From positions 1 to 22,851 of IMG/VR virus record IMGVR_UViG_3300033571_011710: DNA of 22,851 bases; one strand, 5' to 3'. Below the pieces are notes generated by a model. That model ran no database searches and was not told the DNA's origin. It was given only the letters and a program-made list of their open reading frames with translations. The stretch comes from a virus. The position numbers were made by a program, and so were the translations under genes. This document shows, piece after piece, positions 11,878 to 18,862 of this stretch (its first letter is position 1; every line of letters starts with the position of its first letter).

Positions 11878-12419
11878 GCAAGATTGTTACACCGACATTT
11901 CGTGCAGCCTTTTGCGGTCTGTTCCGCCCGTCTGCTCCCCGCGAGAACCCGGACGCGAAGAAGAAATTCTCCGTGCGCGCCGTGTTCATGCCGGATACCG
12001 ACGTCTCCGAATTGAAGAAGGCAGCGGCTGCGATCGTGGCCGAGAAGTGGGGCAAGAACCCGCCGAAGAACCTGCGCTCGCCGTTCCGCTTGAACGAGGA
12101 ACTCGACAACCCGATCCCCGGCATTCCGGATGACGCGGTGGTCATGACGTTCAGCGCCAACGAGGACCGCCGCCCTGGCCTCGTGGACAAGAACCTGAAC
12201 GACATCATCGACGAGAGCGAGGTGTATTCGGGCGCTTGGTTCCGCGCACAGGTGCGGCCTTACGCCTATGAAGCCAGCGGCAACCGTGGCGTCGCGTTCG
12301 GTCTGGAGAACGTGCAGAAGATGCACGACGATGACCCGATCGGCGGTGGCCGCATGCCGGCCAGCAAGGTCTTCACCAAGGTCGAGACCGCCGACACGGC
12401 AGAGGATGTGTTCGGCTAA
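11874..12419 (+). CDS. DUF2815 ssDNA-binding protein
   Basis: A 181-aa protein with the features of the DUF2815 (Enc34-type single-strand binding) family: a beta-rich start KIVTPTFRAAFCGLFRP, then KKKFSVRAVFMPDTDVSELK, the helix AAAAIVAEKWG, the central WFRAQVRPYAYE and VAFGLENVQKMHDDDPIGG, and an acidic tail (ETADTAEDVFG). Acidic ends are common in SSB-like proteins and recruit partners. It should coat single strands during replication and recombination. Start and stop overlap neighbours (ATGA with the nuclease, TAATG with endonuclease VII). Confidence 0.85.
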   Translation: MSKIVTPTFRAAFCGLFRPSAPRENPDAKKKFSVRAVFMPDTDVSELKKAAAAIVAEKWGKNPPKNLRSPFRLNEELDNPIPGIPDDAVVMTFSANEDRRPGLVDKNLNDIIDESEVYSGAWFRAQVRPYAYEASGNRGVAFGLENVQKMHDDDPIGGGRMPASKVFTKVETADTAEDVFG

Positions 12420-13024
12420 TGGACGGGGAGAACCATACCCTGTTTGACGGTCTTCCCGGCTTCGAAATGAGCCGGGAAGAACTTAAGCGGCTGCGCACGC
12501 GGGAATACTTCCGCGAATATAATCGCAAGCGCCTGGCAGATCCTGCGTATCGCGAACGGGAGCGCGAACGGCAGCGCGAACGGCAGCGCAAGCGCAGGGC
12601 AGATCCTGCGCATCGCGAACGGGAGCGCGAACGGGAGCGCGAACGGCAGCGCAAGCGCAGGGCAGATCCTGCGTATCGCGAACGGAAGCGCAACCTTGTT
12701 CGCAAATGTTTGTACGACTTAACGCCGTCGCAGCACCAAGATTATTTGCTGAAACAGAAAGGTGTCTGTGCCATCTGCGAGCGGCCAGAAAAAATAAAAA
12801 GAAAGGGCGTAACAATGTCGTTGTCGGTTGACCACTGCCACCAAACAGAAGAAGCCCACGGCATGAAATTCGCTGTGCGCGGTCTGCTCTGCAAAAGTTG
12901 CAACACGGTTCTGGCACGCGCAACGGCGCACCGTAGCTGGTTCAAGAAGGCGAAAATGTACATCGAAGAGTTTGAACGTGGGTTGAAACTCAAACTCATG
13001 GCAGCAGGAATAAAACATGATTGA
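12419..13024 (+). CDS. Endonuclease VII-like HNH nuclease with Arg-rich repeats
   Basis: A 201-aa protein. The C-terminal part is a recombination endonuclease VII domain: CAICERPEK (C117, C120), the metal-binding MSLSVDHCHQ (D138, H139, H141), VRGLLCKSCN (C158, C161, N162). This family resolves branched DNA or nicks specific sites. Residues about 40-90 are a tandem repeat of a 21-aa Arg/Glu/Gln unit (ADPAYRERERERQRERQRKRR in its first copy, less its last residue), a long charged helix likely to bind nucleic acid or dimerise. The DNA repeat unit is 63 bp. The start overlaps the DUF2815 stop by one base. A resolvase of RuvC type is also present, so the two may act on different structures. Confidence 0.85.
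   Translation: MDGENHTLFDGLPGFEMSREELKRLRTREYFREYNRKRLADPAYRERERERQRERQRKRRADPAHRERERERERERQRKRRADPAYRERKRNLVRKCLYDLTPSQHQDYLLKQKGVCAICERPEKIKRKGVTMSLSVDHCHQTEEAHGMKFAVRGLLCKSCNTVLARATAHRSWFKKAKMYIEEFERGLKLKLMAAGIKHD
12536..12690 (+). repeat. 63-bp tandem repeat in the endonuclease VII gene
   Basis: Copies at 12536-12598 and 12599-12661 are 61 of 63 bases identical, and a partial third begins at 12662. Inside each copy are 12-bp sub-units encoding Arg-Glu-Arg-Glu or Arg-Glu-Arg-Gln. The near identity indicates recent expansion, and the frame is preserved. Confidence 0.95.
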
Positions 13025-13226
13025 CCTTCCCCAGCGCCGCCTCTGCGTCACTGAGCAAGTGGGTCCGTTCGCGGTCTCCGTTGGGTTCATACAGGACCAC
13101 ACCGGCGAGTGGACGGTACCGTGTGAAGTGTTCGTGCAAGCGCGTGGGAAAACCGGCACGGAACTGGACGGCTACCTCTACGAGATCGGGGTGAAGGCGT
13201 CCAAGCTGATGCAGGGGAAGAAGTGA
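13017..13226 (+). CDS. TSCPD-like small protein
   Basis: A 69-aa protein. The segment PCEVFVQARGKTGTELDGYL then EIGVKASKLMQ follows the pattern of TSCPD-type domains (xxEVFIxxGKxGSDLExxxxDxGVxxSxxLQ), which also occur at the ends of ribonucleotide reductases and as stand-alone small phage proteins. Function of the stand-alone form is unknown. It begins within the last eight bases of the endonuclease gene with AGGA upstream. The assignment rests on this pattern only. Confidence 0.65.
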   Translation: MIDLPQRRLCVTEQVGPFAVSVGFIQDHTGEWTVPCEVFVQARGKTGTELDGYLYEIGVKASKLMQGKK

Positions 13227-13227
13227 A

Positions 13228-13704
13228 ATGTCCGCGCGGTTCCAAGAAATCGCGCGCCGTTACACCCCGCCATTCATCAAGGTGCGGTTCAAGCGCCGGC
13301 GGAATGGCAAGGTGGTCCTGGCCCCGGCACACGCATGCCTTCTAAGGGAAGAGATGCTCGTGCCAAGGCCAGACACCATCGAAGGACTGGCCTACTACCT
13401 CCACGAATGCGCGCACTTCTGGCTTCGTCACTTCACGGATGGCGAGGCGTGCAGCCAGAAGATGCGTGACCTCTACACCGGCGGCGCGACGGACAGCCTC
13501 GCCAAGCAGGAATACGAGGCGGAGCAGTGGACGATTGCAACACTGCGTCGTGAAGGTGTTGCGGTCCCCGAGCGTGTCCTGCGGGACATGCGGGATTATG
13601 TTGAGGCGTGCATTAACCATTGTGACGTGGACCCCCCTCGCCGGGTGAAGCGATTCGTGCGAAAATCACAACGCGGCAAAGCCCGCCGCAAGAAGGAGAG
13701 TTAA
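13228..13704 (+). CDS. Zincin-like metallopeptidase (HExxH)
   Basis: A 158-aa protein with LAYYLHECAHFWLRHF, which contains an HExxH zinc motif (H59, E60, H63), and a downstream acidic helix KQEYEAEQWTIATL that may supply the third ligand, as in the ImmA/IrrE-like group. The C-terminus is strongly basic (KRFVRKSQRGKARRKKES), suggesting contact with DNA or a DNA-bound target. ImmA/IrrE-like peptidases cleave repressors; this phage version could act on a host or phage regulator, though this is inference. It lies one base after the previous stop, in the replication operon just before the lysis genes. Confidence 0.7.
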   Translation: MSARFQEIARRYTPPFIKVRFKRRRNGKVVLAPAHACLLREEMLVPRPDTIEGLAYYLHECAHFWLRHFTDGEACSQKMRDLYTGGATDSLAKQEYEAEQWTIATLRREGVAVPERVLRDMRDYVEACINHCDVDPPRRVKRFVRKSQRGKARRKKES

Positions 13705-13705
13705 C

Positions 13706-13894
13706 ATGGTCACTCAGGATTTTATCTTTTCGATGATCCGCCACTTCCTCACGCTGGGGGCAGGCTGGCTCGTCGCCAAGGGCATCGCCGACGCCGGAAC
13801 GGTGGAGACGCTGGTGGGCGGTGTGATGGCCGCGGTCGCGGTCGGGTGGTCGTGGTTCAAGAACCAGCCGCCGAAGCCGCCCGCGCAGGGTTAA
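13706..13894 (+). CDS. Pam3-gp28-like putative holin
   Basis: A 62-aa membrane protein: MVTQDFIFSMIRHFLTLGAG, then WLVAKGIADAGTVETLVGGV and MAAVAVGWSWFKNQPPKPP. Two hydrophobic segments (about 8-26 and 34-51) with a short polar turn, and a basic, Pro-rich cytoplasmic end, fit the small holin family I know as Pam3_gp28. It would permeabilise the inner membrane so the endolysin can act. Its ribosome-binding site AAGGAG is clear. The adjacent spanin genes confirm a lysis cassette; the endolysin is elsewhere (20977-21501). Confidence 0.8.
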   Translation: MVTQDFIFSMIRHFLTLGAGWLVAKGIADAGTVETLVGGVMAAVAVGWSWFKNQPPKPPAQG

Positions 13895-13898
13895 CCCG

Positions 13899-14237
13899 GT
13901 GCCGTCTCTCAGGACTGCCGCCGTCGTTCTGGTCCTTCTGGCCGTCGCTTATGGCGGCTGGGTTGCCAACGGCTGGCGCATCGACGCTGCGAGGGCTTCG
14001 GTCCTCGCAGATCGACTGCGCGACGAGACGGTGAAGCGGGTCAATGGCGAGCGGGAGCGCGTGCGCCTACAGCGTGAACTCGATGACCGGAAAGACAAGG
14101 TGGTCGAGCGGGTAAAAACCATAACCAGGACGATCGTGCAGCATGTGCCGGAAAACCCTGACTGCAATCTGCCTGACGATGTTGCTGGCGTCTTGCAGCA
14201 GTTCCGTGAGGGGCAGTTGTCCAACCCCTCCAAGTAG
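13899..14237 (+). CDS. Rz-like inner-membrane spanin
   Basis: A 112-aa protein with an N-terminal transmembrane anchor (TAAVVLVLLAVAYGGWVANG) and a long charged periplasmic coiled coil (RDETVKRVNGERERVRLQRE and on), then PDCNLPDDVAGVLQQF. This is the Rz-like i-spanin layout. With its o-spanin it fuses inner and outer membranes at the last step of lysis, so the host has an outer membrane. The start is a GTG at 13899, four bases after the holin stop. The o-spanin gene begins inside it in another frame. Confidence 0.8.
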   Translation: MPSLRTAAVVLVLLAVAYGGWVANGWRIDAARASVLADRLRDETVKRVNGERERVRLQRELDDRKDKVVERVKTITRTIVQHVPENPDCNLPDDVAGVLQQFREGQLSNPSK

Positions 14238-14406
14238 CTTGTTGACCCCGGCGGCACCGTTGTCGCTGCCGGGTCAGCCGCCCGCAAAGACGTTGCGGGA
14301 GGTGACGACGCAGTATGTGGAGGACATTGGGAAGTACGAGGATTTGAGAGCGAAGCACAACCAGTTGGTTGGTTGGTGGAGCGAGTATTGTTTGGATGGA
14401 AAGTGA
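14143..14406 (+). CDS. Rz1-like outer-membrane lipoprotein spanin
   Basis: An 87-aa lipoprotein: MCRKTLTAICLTMLLASCSS has a basic start, a short hydrophobic core and the lipobox LASC, with the lipid-bearing Cys at residue 18. The mature part is Pro-rich at first (PTPPSSLLTPAAPL, PGQPPAK), as usual for o-spanins, then helical. It begins inside the Rz-like gene in another frame, overlaps it by 95 bases and extends beyond it. This partly nested arrangement is diagnostic. Its stop overlaps the GTG start of DNA polymerase (GTGA), an unusual coupling of a lysis gene to replication. Confidence 0.85.
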   Translation: MCRKTLTAICLTMLLASCSSSVRGSCPTPPSSLLTPAAPLSLPGQPPAKTLREVTTQYVEDIGKYEDLRAKHNQLVGWWSEYCLDGK

Positions 14407-16376
14407 CAATTTTACATCTCGATTTCGAAACCTATTCTCAGGCTGAACTGCCAGCGGTTGGCCTCGACAATTACGCAAGTCATCCCAGCACGGGTGTGCA
14501 TTGCCTGGGCTTTGCGTTTGACGATGACGAAGTGAACCTCTGCGCCGATGTCGGCAGCGCGCACACCGACTTCACCGAACTCATGCAGCATGTGCTGATG
14601 GGCCGCGAGGTCGTGGCTCACAACGCGGCGTTTGAGTTGGCGATCTGGAACAAGGTCTGCGTTCCCCGCTACGGTTGGCCGGAACTGCGACCGGAGCAGA
14701 TCCGCTGCACGATGGCGCAAGCCTACGCCATGGGCCTGCCGGCGAGCCTTGAGAAGGCAGCGCCAGCACTTGGCATTGACGAGAGCAAGGACATGGCCGG
14801 CAGCCGCGTCATGCTGCAACTCGCGCGGCCAAAGACGGACGGCACGTTCTGGACCTACGGCGACAACCCGGAGAAGTTCGAGCGGCTCTACGACTACTGC
14901 CGCCAGGACGTGGAGGTCGAGCGCGAACTTGACAAGCGCCTGATGCGGCTGTCGCCTTACGAAGCCCGCGTCTGGCGGCTCGATCAGAAGATAAACGGTC
15001 GTGGCGTGCGCGTGGATCTGCCGTCGATCAAGAAGGCGGTCAAGCTGGTCAACGCCGAGAAGCAGCGCCTTGATGCCGAGATGGGTGCGCTGACCGATAT
15101 GGCGGTGGCGCGCTGCACCGAGACGCAGGCGCTTGTGAAGTGGGTGCGCGAGCAGGGCGTGCAGATCGACGGTGTCGCCAAGCGCGACGTGATCGACGCG
15201 CTGAACGACGAGAGCCTGCCGCCGGTGGTTGGCGAGGCGCTGCGGCTGCGCCGCGAGGCGGCGAAGTCCTCGACGGCGAAGCTGACCGCCATGCGCGATC
15301 GGGCGTCGGCTGATGGCCGGGTGCGTGGCTGCTTCCAGTACCACGGCGCAACGACGGGGCGCTGGGCGCACCGTGGCATCCAGCCCGGTAACTTGCCGCG
15401 CCCTCGTGTTGGAATAACGCCGGAAAACGTACATGAGATGATTGATATGTTAAGCGATCGCGATTTGCTTGACATGACCTACGGCCCGGTCCTCGACGCG
15501 ATGGCGGATTGCGTGCGCGGGATGATAACCGCCGCGCCAGGCTACCACCTGATCTCGGTCGATTTCAGCGCGGTCGAAGCCCGCGTTCTGGCGTGGCTGG
15601 CCGGGGAGGAGAAGGTTCTCGGCATCTTCCGGACGCACGGCAAGATTTACGAACACGCAGCCGCCGGCATCTACAACAAGCCGATCGACAAAGTGAGCAA
15701 AGACGAGCGGCAGATCGGCAAGGTGGCCGTGCTGGCGCTGGGGTTCGGCGGCGGCGTCGGCGCGTTCCAGAGCATGGCGCGGGTCTACGGCGTCACCGTG
15801 GATGACAAGAAGGCTGACGAGATCAAGAGCAAGTGGCGGTTGGCGCATCCGGCCATCGTCAAATACTGGAACAGCCTTGAGACGGCGGCGATCGACGCCG
15901 TGGATCTCGACCACGGCGCGGCGCGGAGCGCCGGCCCCAAGGGGCGGGAAGTCACCTTCAAGAAGGATGGCAGCTTCCTCTGGTGCAAGCTGCCGAGCGG
16001 TCGCGTTCTCTGCTACCCGTATCCCGTCACGCGCGCCACCGACACGCCGTGGGGCGAGCAGCGAAACGCGCTGCACTTCCACGCCGTCAACATCGCCAAC
16101 CAGTGGGAGGAAACCTCCACATATGGCGGGTCTCTCGCAGAGAACGTCACGCAGGCTGTCGCGCGCGATCTGTTGGCCGACGCGATGCTGCGCCTGGAGG
16201 AGGCCGGCTACAACACAGTGATGCACGTCCACGACGAGATCGTGGTCGAGGTGCCGGAAGGTGCGCCCTCCGACACGCTGAAGAAGATCGAGGCGCTGGT
16301 TTCAACACCGCCCGCATGGGCCAACGATTTGCCGCTGGCCGCAGAAGGCTGGCGGGGGTTCAGGTATCGCAAATGA
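14403..16376 (+). CDS. DNA polymerase I family (A) with 3'-5' exonuclease
   Basis: A 657-aa replicative polymerase. The N-terminal proofreading exonuclease shows HLDFETYS (D7, E9), VAHNAAFELAIW and YDYCRQDVEVE. The polymerase part shows the family A motifs: A, LISVDFSAVEARVLAWLAGE (D387); B, RQIGKVAVLALGFGGG on the O-helix; C, MHVHDEIVVEVPE (H610-D611-E612). In motif B the residue four after the Lys, normally Phe or Tyr, is Leu, and the next aromatic position is Phe. The GTG at 14403 was chosen because it overlaps the Rz1 stop and begins directly at the exonuclease; a longer in-frame version starts inside Rz1. There is no 5'-3' exonuclease domain. It is followed, with overlap, by the primase/helicase gene. 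Confidence 0.93.
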   Translation: MTILHLDFETYSQAELPAVGLDNYASHPSTGVHCLGFAFDDDEVNLCADVGSAHTDFTELMQHVLMGREVVAHNAAFELAIWNKVCVPRYGWPELRPEQIRCTMAQAYAMGLPASLEKAAPALGIDESKDMAGSRVMLQLARPKTDGTFWTYGDNPEKFERLYDYCRQDVEVERELDKRLMRLSPYEARVWRLDQKINGRGVRVDLPSIKKAVKLVNAEKQRLDAEMGALTDMAVARCTETQALVKWVREQGVQIDGVAKRDVIDALNDESLPPVVGEALRLRREAAKSSTAKLTAMRDRASADGRVRGCFQYHGATTGRWAHRGIQPGNLPRPRVGITPENVHEMIDMLSDRDLLDMTYGPVLDAMADCVRGMITAAPGYHLISVDFSAVEARVLAWLAGEEKVLGIFRTHGKIYEHAAAGIYNKPIDKVSKDERQIGKVAVLALGFGGGVGAFQSMARVYGVTVDDKKADEIKSKWRLAHPAIVKYWNSLETAAIDAVDLDHGAARSAGPKGREVTFKKDGSFLWCKLPSGRVLCYPYPVTRATDTPWGEQRNALHFHAVNIANQWEETSTYGGSLAENVTQAVARDLLADAMLRLEEAGYNTVMHVHDEIVVEVPEGAPSDTLKKIEALVSTPPAWANDLPLAAEGWRGFRYRK

Positions 16377-18538
16377 GCAGATTGGCAATCGCGCTCGAAC
16401 TCGCAGCGCGTGGTTTTCATGTCTTCCCGTGCAAGCCGAACGAGAAGTTGCCGGCGATCACGGACTTTCCGAACCGCGCCACGCGCGACGAGGATCAGAT
16501 CAAGCGGTGGTTCGTGGATGAAACCCGGAACATCGGCATCAGTACATCACGGTATGGCGATGACAAGGCGCTGCTGGTTGTAGACGTTGACACGAAGGGA
16601 CAGAACAATGGCGAGCATTCGATCCTTACTCTCGAACTTGAAGGCTACGGATTCCCGGCAACCTTCGAACAATCCACCCCCAGCGGGGGAAGGCACCTTG
16701 TTTATCTCACCGATGTTCCCGTCAGGCAGGGAGTCAACAAGCTGGGAGGAGGGATCGACATCCGATCGCGTGGCGGCTACATCGTCGGCCCCGCCAGCGA
16801 AATCAACGGGCGTATCTATCGCGCTAATGCGCTACCGATTGCGAAGGCCCCGACTTGGCTGGTGGAGAAACTGGGAACTGACGCAGGACCACGTCCTGAT
16901 CTTTCTGGTTCTCTGGGCGGTGTTTCAAGTCATCGTGCAAATCATCGCGCTCTGGTTTATCTGGCCCAGGCTCCCGTAGCGGTTGAGGGGCAGGGCGGCG
17001 ATGCGACCACGTTCAAGGTCGCCGCCGCCCTGAAAGACCTGGGATGCGACGAAGCCACCGCCTTCGACCTGATGGCGGCGCACTGGAACGAGAAGTGCGA
17101 GCCGCCGTGGCCGCTGGCTGAGTTGAAAGCCAAGGTCCGTAACGCCTACCGCTATGGTCGCGAGCCTGCCGGCAGCCGCGCGCCGGAGGCGGTCTTCGAC
17201 AAGGTCGAGACCAAGGACGAAGAGGATGGCGGCGACGAGCCGGGTCATCCGGTCGAGCGCGTCAACATCGAGTACGCATTCATCAAGGCGGGCGCGTTCA
17301 TCATTCAGGAGACCACCGACCACCACGGTCGGTTCGACACGCTGCGCCTGTCCCCGTCCGAGATGCATTCATGGTTTGCCAACAAGACGATGACGGTCGG
17401 CAAGAAGACCGCGCCGATCAGCAAGTTCTGGATGGAAGATCCACGGCGCAGGGAATACGACCGGGTCGTGTTCAGCCCGCTGAACCAGATTTCAGCGCGC
17501 TTCTACAACCTGTGGCGCGGCTTCAAGTATGAGCCGGCGGACACGTCGAACCACCCCACCGTGGACGCCTTCCGCGAACACCTTCTTGAGAACGTCTGCC
17601 GGCGCAACGAGGAGCAGGCGCGCTGGCTGACCGGGTTCTTCGCCCACCTGATCCAGTACCCCGGCGTCAAGCCGCTGACGGCTCTGGTGTTCAAGGGCGA
17701 GAAGGGCGTCGGCAAGAACGCCTGCGTTGAGCGCGTCGGCGCTCTGGTCGGCACGCACTTCATGGTGGCTGACAGCGATCGCTACCTCCTGTCCAACTTC
17801 AACAGCCACCTGGAAAGCAACCTGTTCTTCGTTCTGGATGAGGCATCGTGGGCCGGCGACAAGCGTGCGGAGGGTCGGCTGAAGGGTCTCATCACCGGTA
17901 CTGAACACGTCATCGAGCGCAAGGGGATGGAACCCTACCGCGTGGACAACCTCACCCGCGTGGCGATCCTGGGCAACGAGGAGTGGCTGGTTCCTGCCAG
18001 CGTGGACGAGCGGCGCTTTGCCGTCTTCGACGTAGGCGACGGGCGCAAGCAGGACCGCCGTTTCTTTGAGGACATGCGCCTTGGCATGGAGGCGGGCGGC
18101 TACTCGTATCTTCTGCGCTACCTCATGGAGATCGATCTCAGCACCTTCGACGTTAACGGCGTGCCGAAGACCGTGGCGCTGACCCATCAGAAGCACCAGA
18201 GCCTTGAGCCGCTCTACGAGTGGTGGCTGGATTGCCTCGCGGAGGACGAACTGGTGGGCGCTACGTTCGAGACGGCGCTGCCTGAATATGTCTGCCCCAA
18301 GCGGGTGCGCGAGGCGTTCTTCAACTGGGTCAAGCAGCGGCAGATCCGATCTCGCCTGCCCAACAAGAAAAATTTCTTCCCCTTGCTGCGCAAGGCAGCG
18401 CCCAGCTACATCAAGGTCAAGAAGCAGGTGAACCCTGATGACTCAACCTACGCGATGCACAATCCCGGCATCGAGATCCTGCGTGAAGATTGGGAAAGCT
18501 ATATCGGCGGTCCCTATGATTGGAGTGAACATGGATAA
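16373..18538 (+). CDS. Prim-Pol (AEP) primase fused to SF3-type helicase
   Basis: A 721-aa replication protein. The N-terminal archaeo-eukaryotic-type primase/polymerase has VVDVDTK (D71, D73), SGGRHLVY (H108) and GGIDIRSRGGYIVGPAS (D129). A PriCT-like helical region follows (NHRALVYLAQ to PPWPLAELKAKVRNAY, about 185-265). The C-terminal DUF5906-like helicase has Walker A FKGEKGVGKN (about 440-449), Walker B FFVLDEASW (about 484-492) and VDERRFAVFDVGD. One protein therefore can unwind and prime, like phage NrS-1-type replicases. The ATG at 16373 overlaps the polymerase stop, so polymerase and primase/helicase are made together. Confidence 0.92.
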   Translation: MSRLAIALELAARGFHVFPCKPNEKLPAITDFPNRATRDEDQIKRWFVDETRNIGISTSRYGDDKALLVVDVDTKGQNNGEHSILTLELEGYGFPATFEQSTPSGGRHLVYLTDVPVRQGVNKLGGGIDIRSRGGYIVGPASEINGRIYRANALPIAKAPTWLVEKLGTDAGPRPDLSGSLGGVSSHRANHRALVYLAQAPVAVEGQGGDATTFKVAAALKDLGCDEATAFDLMAAHWNEKCEPPWPLAELKAKVRNAYRYGREPAGSRAPEAVFDKVETKDEEDGGDEPGHPVERVNIEYAFIKAGAFIIQETTDHHGRFDTLRLSPSEMHSWFANKTMTVGKKTAPISKFWMEDPRRREYDRVVFSPLNQISARFYNLWRGFKYEPADTSNHPTVDAFREHLLENVCRRNEEQARWLTGFFAHLIQYPGVKPLTALVFKGEKGVGKNACVERVGALVGTHFMVADSDRYLLSNFNSHLESNLFFVLDEASWAGDKRAEGRLKGLITGTEHVIERKGMEPYRVDNLTRVAILGNEEWLVPASVDERRFAVFDVGDGRKQDRRFFEDMRLGMEAGGYSYLLRYLMEIDLSTFDVNGVPKTVALTHQKHQSLEPLYEWWLDCLAEDELVGATFETALPEYVCPKRVREAFFNWVKQRQIRSRLPNKKNFFPLLRKAAPSYIKVKKQVNPDDSTYAMHNPGIEILREDWESYIGGPYDWSEHG

Positions 18539-18725
18539 CCACATCTACATGACCCCGCAGGAACTGGCCCGCCGGCTGCGGATCTCGACCGGCACCCTCG
18601 CCAACTGGCGGCTGCGCGGTGAGGGGCCGAAGTTTATGAAGATCGGGAAGAAGGTCTTGTATCCGATGGACGAGGTGGCGGCTTACGAGCAGCAGGCGCT
18701 GCGGCAGAACACCGCATCCGCCTGA
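18531..18725 (+). CDS. Excisionase-like helix-turn-helix protein
   Basis: A 64-aa protein with the winged-helix DNA-binding pattern of excisionases and MerR-type proteins: MTPQELARRLRISTGTLANW, then LRGEGPKFMKIGKKVLYPMD and a short helix. Such proteins steer the integrase toward excision. The start at 18531 has GGAG just before it and lies within the last eight bases of the helicase gene. It is the gene directly before the integrase, the usual place for xis, but it is cotranscribed with replication genes, so it should be made during lytic growth when excision is wanted. Confidence 0.8.
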   Translation: MDNHIYMTPQELARRLRISTGTLANWRLRGEGPKFMKIGKKVLYPMDEVAAYEQQALRQNTASA

Positions 18726-18751
18726 TTAACAGTCTTTGTTGATTGGATATA

Positions 18752-18796
18752 TTGACATCACCCTGCATCATCACACATAACAATATCAGATTGTTA
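18752..18796 (+). promoter_or_regulatory. Integrase promoter with overlapping inverted repeat
   Basis: TTGACA (18752-18757) matches the -35 consensus; CATAAC (18776-18781), 18 bases on, is a plausible -10 box. A perfect inverted repeat, TAACAAT-5-ATTGTTA (18778-18796), overlaps the -10. A regulator bound there would block the integrase promoter. The half site resembles TTGTTAC at 2827-2841. It may instead be an arm site for integrase. Confidence 0.5.
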
Positions 18797-18801
18797 CGGT
18801 C

Positions 18802-18850
18802 TGCAACGGCCACCGCATTTCACTGACCGTTGCGACCAGTGCGCGACCAG
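18802..18850. repeat. Inverted and direct repeats before the integrase, possible attachment region
   Basis: GCAACGG (18803-18809) and CCGTTGC (18827-18833) are inverted; GCGACCAG occurs at 18832-18839 and 18843-18850, an 11-bp period. Short inverted and direct repeats next to int and xis are expected at an attP site, but the core cannot be identified without the host junction. Confidence 0.3.
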
Positions 18851-18862
18851 CGGGAGGGTGCA

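Noticed and set aside
12536-12690. CRISPR-like array
   Set aside because: The repeats are head-to-tail without spacers and in frame inside the endonuclease VII gene.
14412-15434. Long minus-strand ORF (340 codons) inside the polymerase gene
   Set aside because: Antisense shadow of the polymerase coding sequence; it has His/Arg/Leu-rich composition typical of such frames in GC-rich DNA.
15450-16232. 260-codon minus-strand ORF inside the polymerase gene
   Set aside because: Same as above; the plus strand carries the clear polymerase motifs A, B and C.
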